A stretch of DNA of 14,515 nt from positions 1 through 14,515 of the forward strand of contig JAWXTQ010000043.1 in assembly GCA_044433405.1 (NCBI GenBank), read 5' to 3'. Below the pieces are notes generated by a model, which worked only from the letters and a program-made list of their open reading frames with translations, ran no database searches and was not told the origin of the DNA. Below, piece after piece: positions 13,667 through 14,515 of the stretch. The position numbers and the translations under genes are program-made. Positions within the stretch are counted from its first letter, which is position 1. Each line of letters opens with the position of its first letter. Source of the stretch: CAMQVM01 sp044433405. GTDB lineage: Bacteria; Bacteroidota; Bacteroidia; Bacteroidales; Rikenellaceae.

Positions 13667-14515
13667 ATGGCATCATCTAACTTTGTAGATTACGTTAAAA
13701 TATTTTGTCGTTCAGGCAATGGTGGAGGGGGTTCCGTTCACTTCAGGAGAGAGAAATTCGTAGAATTTGGAGGTCCTGATGGTGGTGACGGTGGCCGCGG
13801 TGGCCATATAATCTTGCGTGGAAACGCCCAATACTGGACTTTGATTCACCTAAAATACAGAAAACACATCTTTGCTGAAAATGGCCAATATGGCGGAGGA
13901 GCTAGATGCCATGGCAAGGATGGTGAGGATATCATCATTGATGTTCCATTAGGCACAGTAGCGCGCGATGGCGAAACTCTAGAGCAAATTTGCGAAGTAA
14001 CAGAGGACAAGCAAGAGGTTGTACTATGTAAAGGAGGACATGGAGGGAAAGGAAACTGGAACTTCAGAAGTGCAACAAATCAAGCACCTCGATACGCCTC
14101 TCCAGGTGGTGAGTATATTGAAGGTTGGTATGTATTAGAACTTAAGATATTGGCTGATGTTGGTCTGGTAGGGTTTCCCAATGCTGGTAAATCAACTTTG
14201 CTATCAGTAATTTCGGCTGCAAAGCCTAAAATTGCCAATTACGCATTTACTACACTAGAGCCAAATCTAGGAATCGTTCAGTATCACGACTACAAATCTT
14301 TTGTAGTTGCAGATATTCCTGGTATTATTGAGGGCGCACATAGCGGAAGAGGCTTAGGTGTTCGATTTTTACGCCATATTGAGCGCAATTCATCGCTACT
14401 ATTTATGATTAGTGCCGATTCTAAAAGCATTGTTGATGAGTATAACATTCTACTCAAAGAGTTAGAATTATACAATCCTGAGCTACTGGATAAAAACAGA
14501 GTGTTAGCAATCACC
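13667..14515 (+). CDS. obgE: Obg-family ribosome-assembly GTPase, 5' part (runs off the right edge)
   Basis: 283 codons are present from ATG 13667 to the edge, with no frame break. The N-terminal Obg fold (about 1-160) is rich in Gly: NGGGGSVHFRREKF, GGPDGGDGGRGGH (35-47), KGGHGGKGN (122-130). The G domain follows with G1 GFPNAGKST (169-177), G2 TT (195-196) in FTTLEPNLG, and G3 DIPG (216-219). The window stops right after RVLAIT, just where the G4 N/T-K-x-D motif should come. Obg proteins bind the large ribosomal subunit and act in its maturation and in stress responses; they are essential in most bacteria. The gene sits alone behind a plausible promoter. Downstream genes are not visible. 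Confidence 0.97.
   Translation, partial: MASSNFVDYVKIFCRSGNGGGGSVHFRREKFVEFGGPDGGDGGRGGHIILRGNAQYWTLIHLKYRKHIFAENGQYGGGARCHGKDGEDIIIDVPLGTVARDGETLEQICEVTEDKQEVVLCKGGHGGKGNWNFRSATNQAPRYASPGGEYIEGWYVLELKILADVGLVGFPNAGKSTLLSVISAAKPKIANYAFTTLEPNLGIVQYHDYKSFVVADIPGIIEGAHSGRGLGVRFLRHIERNSSLLFMISADSKSIVDEYNILLKELELYNPELLDKNRVLAIT

Noticed and set aside
1..14515. CRISPR array, prophage, toxin-antitoxin, defence or restriction genes
   Set aside because: Looked for on both strands; no spaced repeats and no such protein families are visible.

Overview
The window looks like chromosomal DNA from a member of the Bacteroidota, most likely a host-associated Bacteroidales. The evidence is a SusC/SusD pair followed by a NanH-type sialidase, promoters of the Bacteroidota form (TTTG, about 19 bases, TAnnTTTG) in front of several genes, AT-rich leaders without Shine-Dalgarno sequences, and an Obg N-terminus of Bacteroides type. 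Genus cannot be set from the sequence alone.

Layout. At the left edge (1-112, minus) is the first part of an IS1595-family transposase that runs off the window. Positions 318-4948 (minus) hold a compact four-gene efflux operon, read right to left: a TolC-type outer-membrane channel, a MacA-type periplasmic adaptor, an ABC ATPase and a MacB-type permease. ATPase and permease are separate proteins rather than one fused MacB. The gaps are 7 to 11 bases. A Bacteroidota promoter in front of the channel gene lies inside a cluster of TTGnnCAA near-palindromes that could be a repressor operator.

Positions 5401-12168 (plus) hold a small glycan-use locus: a SusC-type TonB-dependent transporter, a SusD-type surface lipoprotein and an exported sialidase. 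The likely logic is that the sialidase cuts terminal sialic acid from host glycans, and the SusCD pair captures and imports the released sugar or the glycan. No sialic acid catabolic genes and no regulator are in the window. A 16-bp hairpin lies between susD and nanH, and an 18-bp perfect hairpin separates nanH from the convergent yqeY gene.

Positions 12265-14515 are housekeeping: yqeY (minus), a tRNA-Thr/Tyr/Gly run (plus) with a degenerate 5'-half copy of the tRNA-Gly inside it, a tRNA-Glu (minus), and the first 283 codons of obg (plus), which leaves the window just before its G4 motif. Promoters and terminators for these RNA genes are unusually clear.

I see no CRISPR array, prophage, defence island or clearly new system. 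The most interesting signals are regulatory or structural: the operator-like cluster, the tRNA half-duplication, the susD-nanH hairpin and the Gly/Met repeat in the adaptor.
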